Origin: DASZHJ01 sp035507155
GTDB taxonomy: Bacteria > Pseudomonadota > Alphaproteobacteria > ATCC43930 > CGMCC-115725
Assembly: GCA_035507155.1 (NCBI GenBank)
Contig: DATJOK010000296.1
Coordinates: 1 to 27,702, forward strand
Length of the DNA stretch: 27,702 bases
Direction: 5' to 3'
Shown: positions 16,576 to 24,009 of the stretch, one piece after another
Layout of the letters: the number at the start of each line of letters is the position of its first letter
Numbering within the stretch: position 1 is the first letter of the stretch
Translations under genes and position numbers: made by a program
Notes under the pieces: generated by a model
What the model was told of the DNA's origin: nothing
The model's input: the letters and a program-made list of their open reading frames with translations, nothing else
The model's database searches: none

Positions 16576-16977
16576 ATGCGCAAGCTTCTTGTCACCACCG
16601 CCGTCATCGGCCTCGTCGTCGCCGGCATCGCCAGCGATGCTTCCGCCTGGACCCGCAAGGGCTCGCTCACCACCGGGCGCGGCACCTACACCAGTGAGGG
16701 CTCCGGCAGCTGCGCCAATCATTCCTGCTCGCGCTCCGGCTCGGTCACCGGGCCCAATGGCAAGACCGTCACCAGCGAGAGTTCGGGCAGCTGCGCCAAC
16801 GGCTCCTGCTCGCGCTCCGGCACCATCACCGGTCCCAACGGCAAGACCGTCGACACCTCCGGCAGCATCACCAAGACAGGCCAGGGCACCTACGACTACA
16901 GCCGCACCGCCACCGGTCCCAACGGCGGCAGCGTCAACAGCTCCGGCACCGTCACCGTCACGCCGCCGGCCCAGTGA
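16576..16977 (+). CDS. Secreted Ser/Gly/Cys repeat protein
   Basis: The protein has 133 residues. A strong signal peptide (LLVTTAVIGLVVAGIASDASA, cut near residue 24) precedes a repetitive mature part. Two near-identical units of about 27 residues each contain SGSCAN-x-SCSRSG and TGPNGKTV, so each carries a Cys pair four residues apart. A third, Cys-free unit has TGPNGGSV. Thr/Ser and Asn/Gly turns suggest beta-strand repeats. TGAGGAGA seven bases before the ATG fixes the start; longer frames run back into the response regulator region. It diverges from the response regulator, so it is a likely target of that system. No function is known to me. Cys pairs may form disulfides or bind metal. Confidence 0.8.
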   Translation: MRKLLVTTAVIGLVVAGIASDASAWTRKGSLTTGRGTYTSEGSGSCANHSCSRSGSVTGPNGKTVTSESSGSCANGSCSRSGTITGPNGKTVDTSGSITKTGQGTYDYSRTATGPNGGSVNSSGTVTVTPPAQ

Positions 16978-16984
16978 AGCATGG

Positions 16985-17016
16985 AGCGCCGCCCGCCCTC
17001 GGTGGCGGGCGGTGCT
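16985..17016 (+). terminator. GC-rich hairpin after the repeat protein
   Basis: The arms CCGCCCGCC (16989-16997) and GGCGGGCGG (17004-17012) pair perfectly around a 6-base loop. One G-U pair and three further pairs extend the stem to 13. There is no U-run, so it is either a weak intrinsic terminator or an RNA-stability hairpin. It begins 8 bases after the stop of the secreted protein. Confidence 0.5.
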
Positions 17017-17037
17017 CGCCGGTGCGGCAGTATCATC

Positions 17038-17877
17038 GTGAACGCGATCCTCCCCGCCGCCGCACCACTCCCCGCGCGGCTCGTTCTGCTGGCGGTCATG
17101 CTGGGGCTGATCGCGATCGAGTATCTGCTGAGCCGGTGGCGGCGGAACGGCGCCTATGACGGACGCGAGACGCTCGCCACCTTGGTAATCGCTCTCGGCG
17201 GCCGACTTTTCGGCGGGCTCACTGCCGGTCTCCTTGCGTCGCCGCTGCTGTGGATCTACCGCCATCGTCTCCTGGACGTGCCGGCCTCACCCTGGTCGGC
17301 TGCGGCGCTCTTCCTCGCCGTCGAGCTCTGCTACTACTGGCATCATCGCGCGATGCACGGCGTGAACTGGCTCTGGGCCACCCACGCCGTGCATCATTCC
17401 GCGAGCCGGCTCAATCTGAGCGCCGCGCTCCGGCTCGGCTGGGGCGGCAATCTCAGCGGCGGGATCCTGTTCTACCTGCCGCTGGTGTGGCTCGGATTCC
17501 CGCCGCTGGCGGTGCTGGCGGCACTCGGACTCGGACTGAGCTATCAGTTCTTCCTGCACATGGCGTGGGTCCCGCATCTGGGCCCGCTCGAATGGGTGCT
17601 CAACACGCCCCGGCATCATCACGTCCACCATGCCGCCAACGGATCCTGCCGAGACAGGAATTTCGGCAGCGTGCTGGTGGTCTTCGACCGCCTGTTCGGA
17701 ACCTATGGAGAGGCGCCCGCGGAGGAGCCGCTGCGCTTCGGGCTCGATGGCGCCGCGCTCTCCCCGGCGCAGCCGCTGCAGGCGCTGCTCGTCGGCTGGC
17801 GCGGATTGAGCCGCAGCCTGCGCGATGCGAAGACGTCACGCGATCGCTGGCGGGCGCTCTTCGGGGCGCCTGCCTGA
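17038..17877 (+). CDS. Fatty acid hydroxylase / sterol desaturase family protein
   Basis: An integral membrane di-iron oxygenase of about 279 residues. The His clusters are H102-H103-x3-H107 (WHHRAMH), H116-x2-H119-H120 (HAVHHS), and H193 to H198 (RHHHVHH). These supply the two iron atoms. Hydrophobic spans lie between and before the clusters. Members hydroxylate or desaturate lipids; the substrate is unknown. The start is uncertain. An ATG at 16981 is in frame only 3 bases after the previous stop but lies in the hairpin, and its extra residues are arginine-rich. A GTG at 17038 and an ATG at 17098 are the alternatives. I prefer 17038. It ends 8 bases from a convergent membrane-protein gene. 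Confidence 0.85.
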   Translation: MNAILPAAAPLPARLVLLAVMLGLIAIEYLLSRWRRNGAYDGRETLATLVIALGGRLFGGLTAGLLASPLLWIYRHRLLDVPASPWSAAALFLAVELCYYWHHRAMHGVNWLWATHAVHHSASRLNLSAALRLGWGGNLSGGILFYLPLVWLGFPPLAVLAALGLGLSYQFFLHMAWVPHLGPLEWVLNTPRHHHVHHAANGSCRDRNFGSVLVVFDRLFGTYGEAPAEEPLRFGLDGAALSPAQPLQALLVGWRGLSRSLRDAKTSRDRWRALFGAPA

Positions 17878-17885
17878 GCGACGGC

Positions 17886-18434
17886 TCAGGCGACGAGCTC
17901 GACCAGCAGGAAGGGCAGTCCCATCAGGCAGGCGGTGCTGATGATCAGCACGGCGATGCCGATCGAGGCGCAACGGAACGCGATCACGAAGGCGGCGAGC
18001 ATGACGAAGCAGGCGGTTCCCGCGGCGATCAGACTCTGCTCTACCACCGCCAGCAGCGAGAGCATGGCGATCACCGACGGCACCGCGCAGAGCGTCAGCG
18101 CCAGCAGCATGTCGGGCGATCGGAACATCAGGCGGAGCGCGGTCCTGATATCGGCGCCTTCGACCCGCGGCGTCGGCAGGTTCGCGACCGCGCGGGCGGC
18201 GAGGTCGGCGCAGTTGAGCGCGCTTTCGCCCAGCCTCTCCAGGAGGTCACGGAGTCGCGCGGCCGCCTCGCGCCGTGGCATCGCCGACAGCGATTTCGCC
18301 AGATCCCAGGGATCCTCGCTGATGCCAACCAGCGCGCTGCCCAGGGTGAGGTCCATGCCGTTCCGCTCGACGCCGAGCGGGAAGGCCATGAACTCCTGGA
18401 TCGCACGGGGCTCGAGGGTGATTGTCGCGATCAT
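17886..18434 (-). CDS. Unknown membrane protein with C-terminal spans
   Basis: The protein has 182 residues from the ATG at 18434. The N-terminal 110 residues are soluble and helical (LRDLLERLGESALNCADLAARAVANL). The C-terminal 70 residues hold three hydrophobic spans: LLALTLCAVPSVIAMLSLLAVV, IAAGTACFVMLAAFVIAF and GIAVLIISTACLMGLPFLLVELVA. AGGAAACCGGAG lies just before the ATG. The longer frame upstream reads as glycine-rich noise. I recognise no family. It converges with the hydroxylase and diverges from the CRP-type palindrome region. Confidence 0.65.
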   Translation of the reverse strand: MIATITLEPRAIQEFMAFPLGVERNGMDLTLGSALVGISEDPWDLAKSLSAMPRREAAARLRDLLERLGESALNCADLAARAVANLPTPRVEGADIRTALRLMFRSPDMLLALTLCAVPSVIAMLSLLAVVEQSLIAAGTACFVMLAAFVIAFRCASIGIAVLIISTACLMGLPFLLVELVA

Positions 18435-18604
18435 CTCCGGTTTCCTGGTGCCGACGGCGAGAGCTTGCCGCTCAGATGGGCCTCCGCCGCCTCCGCGCAA
18501 ATCGCGGAATTGTCGCGATTTGACGGGACCTGCGGCGTCGGCTGCCGACCGCTCCATTAGCACGGCAATGATTAACGGCTGTTTTCCGGCGCGAGAGACG
18601 CCGC

Positions 18605-18624
18605 TCTGTGATGGCGGTCACAGA
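18605..18624. promoter_or_regulatory. Perfect CRP-type palindrome
   Basis: The site reads TCTGTGA-TGGCGG-TCACAGA: 7-base arms without mismatch around a 6-base spacer, containing the classical TGTGA-N6-TCACA. It lies in a divergent gap, about 84 bases before the small ORF at 18699 and about 171 bases before the membrane gene at 18434. The window also encodes an adenylate cyclase (24010-25227), so cAMP control is plausible. Use by a CRP-like protein is inferred. Confidence 0.6.
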
Positions 18625-18698
18625 CCGGGGCAAGGGCTTCTGGTGAGATGCACTGGTGGCCGTCTCCGTGGGAGACGGCGAGCTTCGGGGACGCCGCC

Positions 18699-18908
18699 AT
18701 GAGCCTGCTGCAGATCTGCCTCGCCACCGCCGCCACCTTGCCGCGCAAGCTGGCGCATCCCCGCATGACGGTCGGCGGTCAGAGCAAGCCGGTACCGGTG
18801 CGCGCCGGCGCGGCCCCTGCGGCGCGGGACGGCGTGCTGGGCAGCGACCCCTACGGGCTCTGGGCGCTCAACGAGTTCCTCTCCAGCGGCAGCCTGTCGC
18901 ACCGCTAG
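18699..18908 (+). CDS. Hypothetical 69-residue protein
   Basis: A small frame begins at an ATG with GGGGA eight bases upstream. A hydrophobic start (MSLLQICLATAATL) is followed by a basic stretch and an ordered-looking tail (GSDPYGLWALNEFLSSGSLSHR). The frame is open back to an ATG at 18648, but that would run through the hairpin GCCGTCTCC-GTG-GGAGACGGC (18659-18679), which I take as leader RNA. A CRP-type palindrome lies 75 bases before the ATG. No family is recognised. It could be a short secreted or membrane-associated protein. Confidence 0.4.
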   Translation: MSLLQICLATAATLPRKLAHPRMTVGGQSKPVPVRAGAAPAARDGVLGSDPYGLWALNEFLSSGSLSHR

Positions 18909-19045
18909 CGGCCGACTTTCGCGTCCAGCGGTCCGCGGCGACGGCCGCGGCGTTTGACTGGCGCCAGCCTCTCCGCTTCAATCCCTCCCGCGCGGCAGCC
19001 GCGACGTTCGCGGGCTCTGCTGCCGCGTGTCCCGCGAGGAGGATA

Positions 19046-20761
19046 ATGGCGTCGAAGCAGGCGGATCGAATCGGCAGGCCGCCGCAGGTGGATCTCCTCG
19101 GCAAGGTCGCAGCAGCGCATCGCGCCGGCGATTTTGCGCTCGCGGAGCGGCTCTGCCGCAGCGCGATCCAGATACGCCCGGGTTTCGCGGAAGCCCACTA
19201 CCACCTCGCGAACGCACTGCAGCAGCAAGGGAAGCTGCAGGAGGCGGTGGAGAGCTACCGCCGGACTCTGGCGATCGAGCCACGGGCCGCGGAGGCGCGG
19301 TTCAATCTCGGAGTAACGCTGGCCGCCCTCGGCCAGTTCGACGATGCCATCGCCGCCTATCGCACGGTGCTGGCGGCGCATCCCAAGGCCCTCCCGGTCC
19401 ATGTCAATCTCGGCTGGGCGCTGGAGCGACAGCAGCATCTCGACGAGGCGATCGACTGCTATCGCCGGGCACTCGCCATCGATCCGCGGGCGGCGCCGGT
19501 GCATGTCGATCTCGGCATGGCGCTCGAGAAGCAGCGCCGCGTCGACGACGCGCTCGCGAGCTATCGGCGGGCGATCGAGCTCGATCCGAGCCTGGTGGCG
19601 GCGTTCAACAACATCGGGTCGATCCTGCGAGACCGCGGCCGGCTCGACGAGGCGATCACCGCCTATCGCGAGGCAGTGCGCCTCAGTCCGGATGCGGCGC
19701 CGATCCACGCCAATCTCGGGGTGGCGCTGTCGGAGAGCGGCCGCACGAATGAGGCGCTCGCGCATCTCGAGAAGGCGATCGCGCTCAATCCCGATTTCGC
19801 CGAGGCGCACAAGAGCCGGGCGCTGGTGCATCTCGATCTCGGTGACCTCGACACCGCCTTCGCCGCCTTCCGGCGCCACGCCGAGCTCAAGTACGGTCCC
19901 ACCGGCGCGTCTCCCACTACGGCCGTCTTTCCGCACCGGGGCAAGCACGACCTCGAGCAGCTCGCCCATCTCCAAGAGGTCGCCGGCGACGATCCCGCGC
20001 TCCGCCGGCTGCGCGCGCCGGCGGCGGACGAGCCGCCGCCCGAGGATCTCTTCCGCGGCTATCTCCATCTCGAGGGCGGCGCCCGGGTCGAGGGACCGGC
20101 GATCAATCCCGCCAACCTGGCTGAGGACGTGGAAGCGAAATGGGCGACGCGCCGCCCCAAGCTCGTCGTCATCGACGATCTGCTGACGCCGGCGGCGCTC
20201 GACGGCATGCGGCGCTTCTGCTGGGGCTCGACGATGTGGCGGCGGGGCTACCGGGAGGGCTATCTCGGCGCCATCCCCGAGAGCGGCTTCGCGGTGCCGC
20301 TCTTGGCGCAGATCTCCGACGAGCTCCGGCTGCGCTTTCCCGGCGTCTTTGGCGATCACCGGCTGACACAGTGCTGGGCGTTCAAGTACGACAGCACGCT
20401 CGCCGGCATCAACATCCACGCGGATTTCGCCGCGGTGAACGTCAATTTCTGGATCACGCCGGACGCGGCCAATCTCGATCCCGAGCATGGCGGGCTGGTG
20501 GTCTGGGACGTGCCGGCGCCGCTCGACTGGGATTTCGAGAAATATAACGCCGATCCCCAGGCGATGCGCGACTTCCTGGCCGCCCGCCACGGCACCTCGG
20601 TGACCGTTCCCTACCGGGCCAACCGCGCGGTGATCTTCGATTCCGATCTCTTCCACGAGACCGACCGCATCAGCTTCCGCGAGGGGTATCGCAATCGCCG
20701 CATCAACGTCACCCTGCTGTACGGGCGGCGCGAAGAGGACACCGCAGCCCATGCCGGCTGA
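19046..20761 (+). CDS. TPR - 2-oxoglutarate/Fe(II) oxygenase fusion protein
   Basis: The protein has 571 residues. Eight tetratricopeptide repeats of 34 residues run from about residue 18 to 290, with regular signatures such as YHLANALQQQGKLQEAVESYRRTL. After a linker comes a C-terminal double-stranded beta-helix oxygenase domain from about residue 370. The iron ligands are H458-x-D460 (NIHADFAAVNVNFW) and H537 (DLFHETD), followed by RNRRINVTLLYGRR with the Arg expected to bind 2-oxoglutarate. Such fusions resemble prolyl 4-hydroxylases, where the TPRs bind the protein substrate. GAGGAGG precedes the ATG at 19046. A PucG-type aminotransferase follows 15 bases later in the same operon. Substrate unknown; peptide hydroxylation is inference. 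Confidence 0.88.
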   Translation: MASKQADRIGRPPQVDLLGKVAAAHRAGDFALAERLCRSAIQIRPGFAEAHYHLANALQQQGKLQEAVESYRRTLAIEPRAAEARFNLGVTLAALGQFDDAIAAYRTVLAAHPKALPVHVNLGWALERQQHLDEAIDCYRRALAIDPRAAPVHVDLGMALEKQRRVDDALASYRRAIELDPSLVAAFNNIGSILRDRGRLDEAITAYREAVRLSPDAAPIHANLGVALSESGRTNEALAHLEKAIALNPDFAEAHKSRALVHLDLGDLDTAFAAFRRHAELKYGPTGASPTTAVFPHRGKHDLEQLAHLQEVAGDDPALRRLRAPAADEPPPEDLFRGYLHLEGGARVEGPAINPANLAEDVEAKWATRRPKLVVIDDLLTPAALDGMRRFCWGSTMWRRGYREGYLGAIPESGFAVPLLAQISDELRLRFPGVFGDHRLTQCWAFKYDSTLAGINIHADFAAVNVNFWITPDAANLDPEHGGLVVWDVPAPLDWDFEKYNADPQAMRDFLAARHGTSVTVPYRANRAVIFDSDLFHETDRISFREGYRNRRINVTLLYGRREEDTAAHAG

Positions 20762-20776
20762 TCGCGAGGGAGCATC

Positions 20777-22015
20777 GTGACGGAGATATTCGAGGAACTG
20801 AATCCGCCGCAGCGCCTGCTGATGGGGCCGGGACCGGTGACCGCCGATCCGCGCGTGCTGCGCGCGCTGGCGATGCCGCTCGTCGGCCAGTTCGATCCTG
20901 CCTTCACCCGCTACATGAACGAGGTGATGGTGCTGCTGCGCCAGCTGTTCCAGACCGGGAACCGCTGGGCCTTCCTGGTGGACGGCACGGCGCGCGCCGG
21001 CATCGAGGCGATCCTGGTCTCGATGATCGCGCCGGGTGACCGCGTGCTGGTGCCGATCTTCGGCCGCTTCGGCCATTTGCTGGCGGAGATCGCCCGCCGC
21101 TGCGGCGCCGAGGTCGCCACGATCGAGGCAGAATGGGGCACGGTGTTCCCGCCCGAGCGCATCATCGCCGCGATCGAGAAGACGCGTCCGAAGCTGGTGG
21201 CGCTCGTCCACGGCGATACCTCCACTACCATGGCGCAGCCGATGGATGGCATCGGCGCCGCCTGCCGCCGCCACGACGCCTTTCTCTATGTCGATGCCAC
21301 GGCGACGCTCGGCGGCATGGACGTGGCGGTCGATCGCTGGGAGGTCGATGCGATCTCCGCCGGCCTGCAGAAGTGCCTCTCGGGTCCGCCGGGCTCTTCG
21401 CCGATCACCTTCAACGAGCGGGTCGCCGCGCTCGTCAACGGCCGCAAGCACGTGGAGCAGGGCATCGTGCCCGCGGGATTCGTGCCCGGCAACGGACCTG
21501 TCATCCGCTCGAACTATTTCGACCTCGCCATGCTGATGGACTACTGGGGCCCCGAGCGCCTCAACCACCATACGGAGGCGACGTCGATGCTCTACGCCGC
21601 GCGGGAATGCGCGCGCATCGTGCTCATGGAGGGGCTCGAGGCCTGCTTCGCGCGCCATCGCCGCGTCAGCGCGGCGCTGGTCGCCGGCATCGAGGCGATG
21701 GGCCTCGCGCTCTATGGCGACATCAGCCACAAGATGGCGAACGTCACCGGCGTGGTGATCCCCGACGGCATCGACGGCGAGGCGGTGCGGTCGGCCCTGC
21801 TTAGGGATTTCGACCTGGAGATCGGCACTTCCTTCGGGCCGCTCAAGGGCCGCATCTGGCGGATCGGCACCATGGGCTACAACGCCACCGAGAAGAACGT
21901 GCTGTTCTGCCTCAATGCCCTCGAGGAGGTGCTGCGCCGGCAGGGGTTCGCGCTCTCGTCCGGCGCCGGCGAGGCGGCCGCCAGGGCCGCATTCGGCGCG
22001 CCAGGCGCCGCCTAG
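20777..22015 (+). CDS. pucG: PucG-type (S)-ureidoglycine--glyoxylate aminotransferase
   Basis: The protein has 412 residues, a class V PLP aminotransferase. LLMGPGPVTADPRVLRALAMPLVGQFDP, the RWAFLVDGTARAGIEA segment and the RLNHHTEATSMLYA segment follow Bacillus subtilis PucG closely, as I recall it. K199 in GLQKCLSGPPGSSP is the Schiff-base Lys; D173 and the VHGDTST loop hold the cofactor. PucG transfers an amino group from ureidoglycine to glyoxylate in purine breakdown; related enzymes act on alanine or serine with glyoxylate. The start is a GTG with GAGGGAG five bases upstream. It lies 15 bases after the TPR oxygenase. No other purine-catabolism gene is in the window, so the substrate call is tentative. 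Confidence 0.85.
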   Translation: MTEIFEELNPPQRLLMGPGPVTADPRVLRALAMPLVGQFDPAFTRYMNEVMVLLRQLFQTGNRWAFLVDGTARAGIEAILVSMIAPGDRVLVPIFGRFGHLLAEIARRCGAEVATIEAEWGTVFPPERIIAAIEKTRPKLVALVHGDTSTTMAQPMDGIGAACRRHDAFLYVDATATLGGMDVAVDRWEVDAISAGLQKCLSGPPGSSPITFNERVAALVNGRKHVEQGIVPAGFVPGNGPVIRSNYFDLAMLMDYWGPERLNHHTEATSMLYAARECARIVLMEGLEACFARHRRVSAALVAGIEAMGLALYGDISHKMANVTGVVIPDGIDGEAVRSALLRDFDLEIGTSFGPLKGRIWRIGTMGYNATEKNVLFCLNALEEVLRRQGFALSSGAGEAAARAAFGAPGAA

Positions 22016-22077
22016 CGTTCTGGGCTCCACCCTCGGCAGTGTCCGCGTCCGGCGGGTGGCGAAGGAGGGGGACGCGC

Positions 22078-22096
22078 GCTCCCCGGGAGCTTTGCA
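22078..22096 (+). terminator. Weak terminator-like hairpin
   Basis: GCTCCC-C-GGGAGC (22078-22090) is a 6-pair stem with a single-base centre, followed by TTTG. It lies about 60 bases after the aminotransferase stop. The tight loop and short T-run make it a weak candidate. Confidence 0.25.
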
Positions 22097-22197
22097 GCGA
22101 ATTTTCTCCTTAAGATTGGTTATCCTTTACTGTTTCGTAAGACCACGGTTGCATTTTGGAATTCCCGAGTTTTCCCACGGCTCGACTGGAATTCCCC

Positions 22198-23892
22198 ATG
22201 CTGCGCTTCCTCGACGACCGGAAGGTCATCGTCAAGATCCTGCTGCCGGCGCTCCTGCTGGCGGCGATCTCGGCCGCCGCCGTGACCTATGGCGCGCTCG
22301 CGCTGAACATGGTCAACGAAAGCGGCCAGCGGATCCGGACGGTGAACGCCAAGCGGCTCGAGCTCGCGCTCGCCGCCGAGAGCGTCTTCAACAGCGCCGC
22401 CGTCAGCGAGAAGAACGTCATCCTCTCCGGCGACGAGCCGACGATGCGCAAGCACATCGGCCTCTATGACAAGGCGAGCGAGGAGACGCTGAAGCTGATC
22501 GAGCGCCTGGCGCCGCTGGTGCGCGCGGCGGATGAAAAGGCCCTGGTGGATGCCTTCCGCACGGCCGTCCAGGCGCGTCGCCAGGCGAGCGCCCATGTCT
22601 TCGAGCTTGCCCTCAAGGGCGACGTCAAGGGCGCGTTCGAATCCTCGAGCCAGGTGGCGGCGAAGCATCGCCAGGAGGCGATCAAGGCAGTCGATGCGAT
22701 CATCGAGCGCGAGCGAGCCGCGATCGATGCGTCGGGCATCGCTGCCGACCACGAGGCCGCGCTGGCGCTCTGGGTGCTGGCGGGCGGCTCCGCGCTCGGC
22801 CTCGCCATCGCCTTCGGCCTGTTCTCATTCATCGCCGTCAAAGGCATCGCCCGGCCGATCACCGGCATGTCGAGCCTGATGGAGCGGCTCGCCGACGGTG
22901 ACCTCGGCGTGGCGGTCGAGGGCGCCGAGCGTCGCGACGAAGTGGGTACGCTGGCGAAGGCGCTGCTGGTCTTCAGGGAACATGCGGTGCGCGCGCAGGC
23001 GCTGGAAGCCGAGAAGGCCGCAGAGCAGCAGCGCAAAGAGCACCGCCAGGCCGTCGTCGACGAGGCGATCGCCGTCTTCAAGAGCTCGGTGAGCGATGCG
23101 CTCGAGGGGCTGGCCTCCGCGGCGACGGAAATGCGCGCCACCGCCGAGAGCATGTCGGCGACCGCGGAAGCGGCGAGCCGGCAGGTGACCGCGGTTTCGA
23201 GCGCGTCCGAGGAAGCCTCCGCCAACGTGCAGACGGTGGCCGCCGCGACCGAGGAGATGGCGTCGACCGTCTCGGAGATCGGCCGTCAGGTCGCGCAATC
23301 GAGCGCGATTGCCGCCAAGGCGGTGGACGAGGCGAAACACACCGACGTCACCGTTCAGGGCCTCGCTGCCGCGGCGCAGAAGATCGGCGACGTGGTGCAG
23401 CTCATCAACGACGTCGCCAGCCAGACCAATCTTCTCGCCCTCAACGCCACCATCGAGGCGGCGCGCGCCGGCGAGGCCGGCAAGGGATTCGCCGTGGTGG
23501 CGAGCGAGGTGAAGGCGCTTGCCAACCAGACCGGCAAGGCCACCGAGGAGATCTCCGCGCAGATCGCCGCCATCCAGGGCGCCACCCGCGAGGCGGTCAA
23601 TGCCATCAAGGACATCGGCCAGACCATCACCCAGATGAGCGAGATCGCCACCGCGATCGCCGCCGCCATCGAGGAGCAGGGCACCGCCACCCAGGAGATC
23701 GCCCGCAACACCCAGGAAGCCTCGCGCGGCACCCAGGAGGTCTCCAGCAACATCGTCGGCGTCAACCAGGCCGCCAGCGAGACCGGTGCCGCCGCGAGCC
23801 AGGTGCTGGAATCCGCGGGCCAGCTCAGCCAGCAGTCCGAGACGCTGCGCACCGAGGTGGACCGCTTCCTCGCCAGCATCCGCGCGGCCTAG
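22198..23892 (+). CDS. Methyl-accepting chemotaxis protein
   Basis: The protein has 564 residues. Membrane helix 1 is near residues 10-32. A periplasmic four-helix-bundle sensor of about 150 residues follows, then helix 2 near 182-206 and a HAMP domain (ARPITGMSSLMERLADGDLG). The cytoplasmic signalling hairpin has its canonical tip QTNLLALNATIEAARAGEAGKGFAVVASEVKALA. There is no NWETF-like C-terminal CheR-docking pentapeptide. The ATG at 22198 directly begins the first helix; a TTG at 22156 is less likely. No che genes are nearby, so it is an orphan receptor feeding a chemotaxis array encoded elsewhere. The ligand is unknown. Confidence 0.95.
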   Translation: MLRFLDDRKVIVKILLPALLLAAISAAAVTYGALALNMVNESGQRIRTVNAKRLELALAAESVFNSAAVSEKNVILSGDEPTMRKHIGLYDKASEETLKLIERLAPLVRAADEKALVDAFRTAVQARRQASAHVFELALKGDVKGAFESSSQVAAKHRQEAIKAVDAIIERERAAIDASGIAADHEAALALWVLAGGSALGLAIAFGLFSFIAVKGIARPITGMSSLMERLADGDLGVAVEGAERRDEVGTLAKALLVFREHAVRAQALEAEKAAEQQRKEHRQAVVDEAIAVFKSSVSDALEGLASAATEMRATAESMSATAEAASRQVTAVSSASEEASANVQTVAAATEEMASTVSEIGRQVAQSSAIAAKAVDEAKHTDVTVQGLAAAAQKIGDVVQLINDVASQTNLLALNATIEAARAGEAGKGFAVVASEVKALANQTGKATEEISAQIAAIQGATREAVNAIKDIGQTITQMSEIATAIAAAIEEQGTATQEIARNTQEASRGTQEVSSNIVGVNQAASETGAAASQVLESAGQLSQQSETLRTEVDRFLASIRAA

Positions 23893-24009
23893 GCCTGGCA
23901 TGCTCTGGCGCGGTTCTGGACCGGTCTCGGCTGCCCGGGCGTGCTTGCCGTCTACAGGGCGGTCCGGGCGGCCGCCGATCTGATCGGAGCCGTCTAGCCT
24001 CCCCAATCC

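Noticed and set aside
18905..22030. Open minus-strand frame of 1041 codons
   Set aside because: It covers the TPR-oxygenase and aminotransferase genes in antisense; the Arg/Glu/His-rich translation shows no domain, and its length is explained by codon bias of the true genes.
22825..24006. Minus-strand Gly/Leu/Asp-rich frame opposite the chemoreceptor
   Set aside because: The repeated GG/DG/LG pattern is the antisense image of Ala/Ser/Thr-rich coiled-coil codons.
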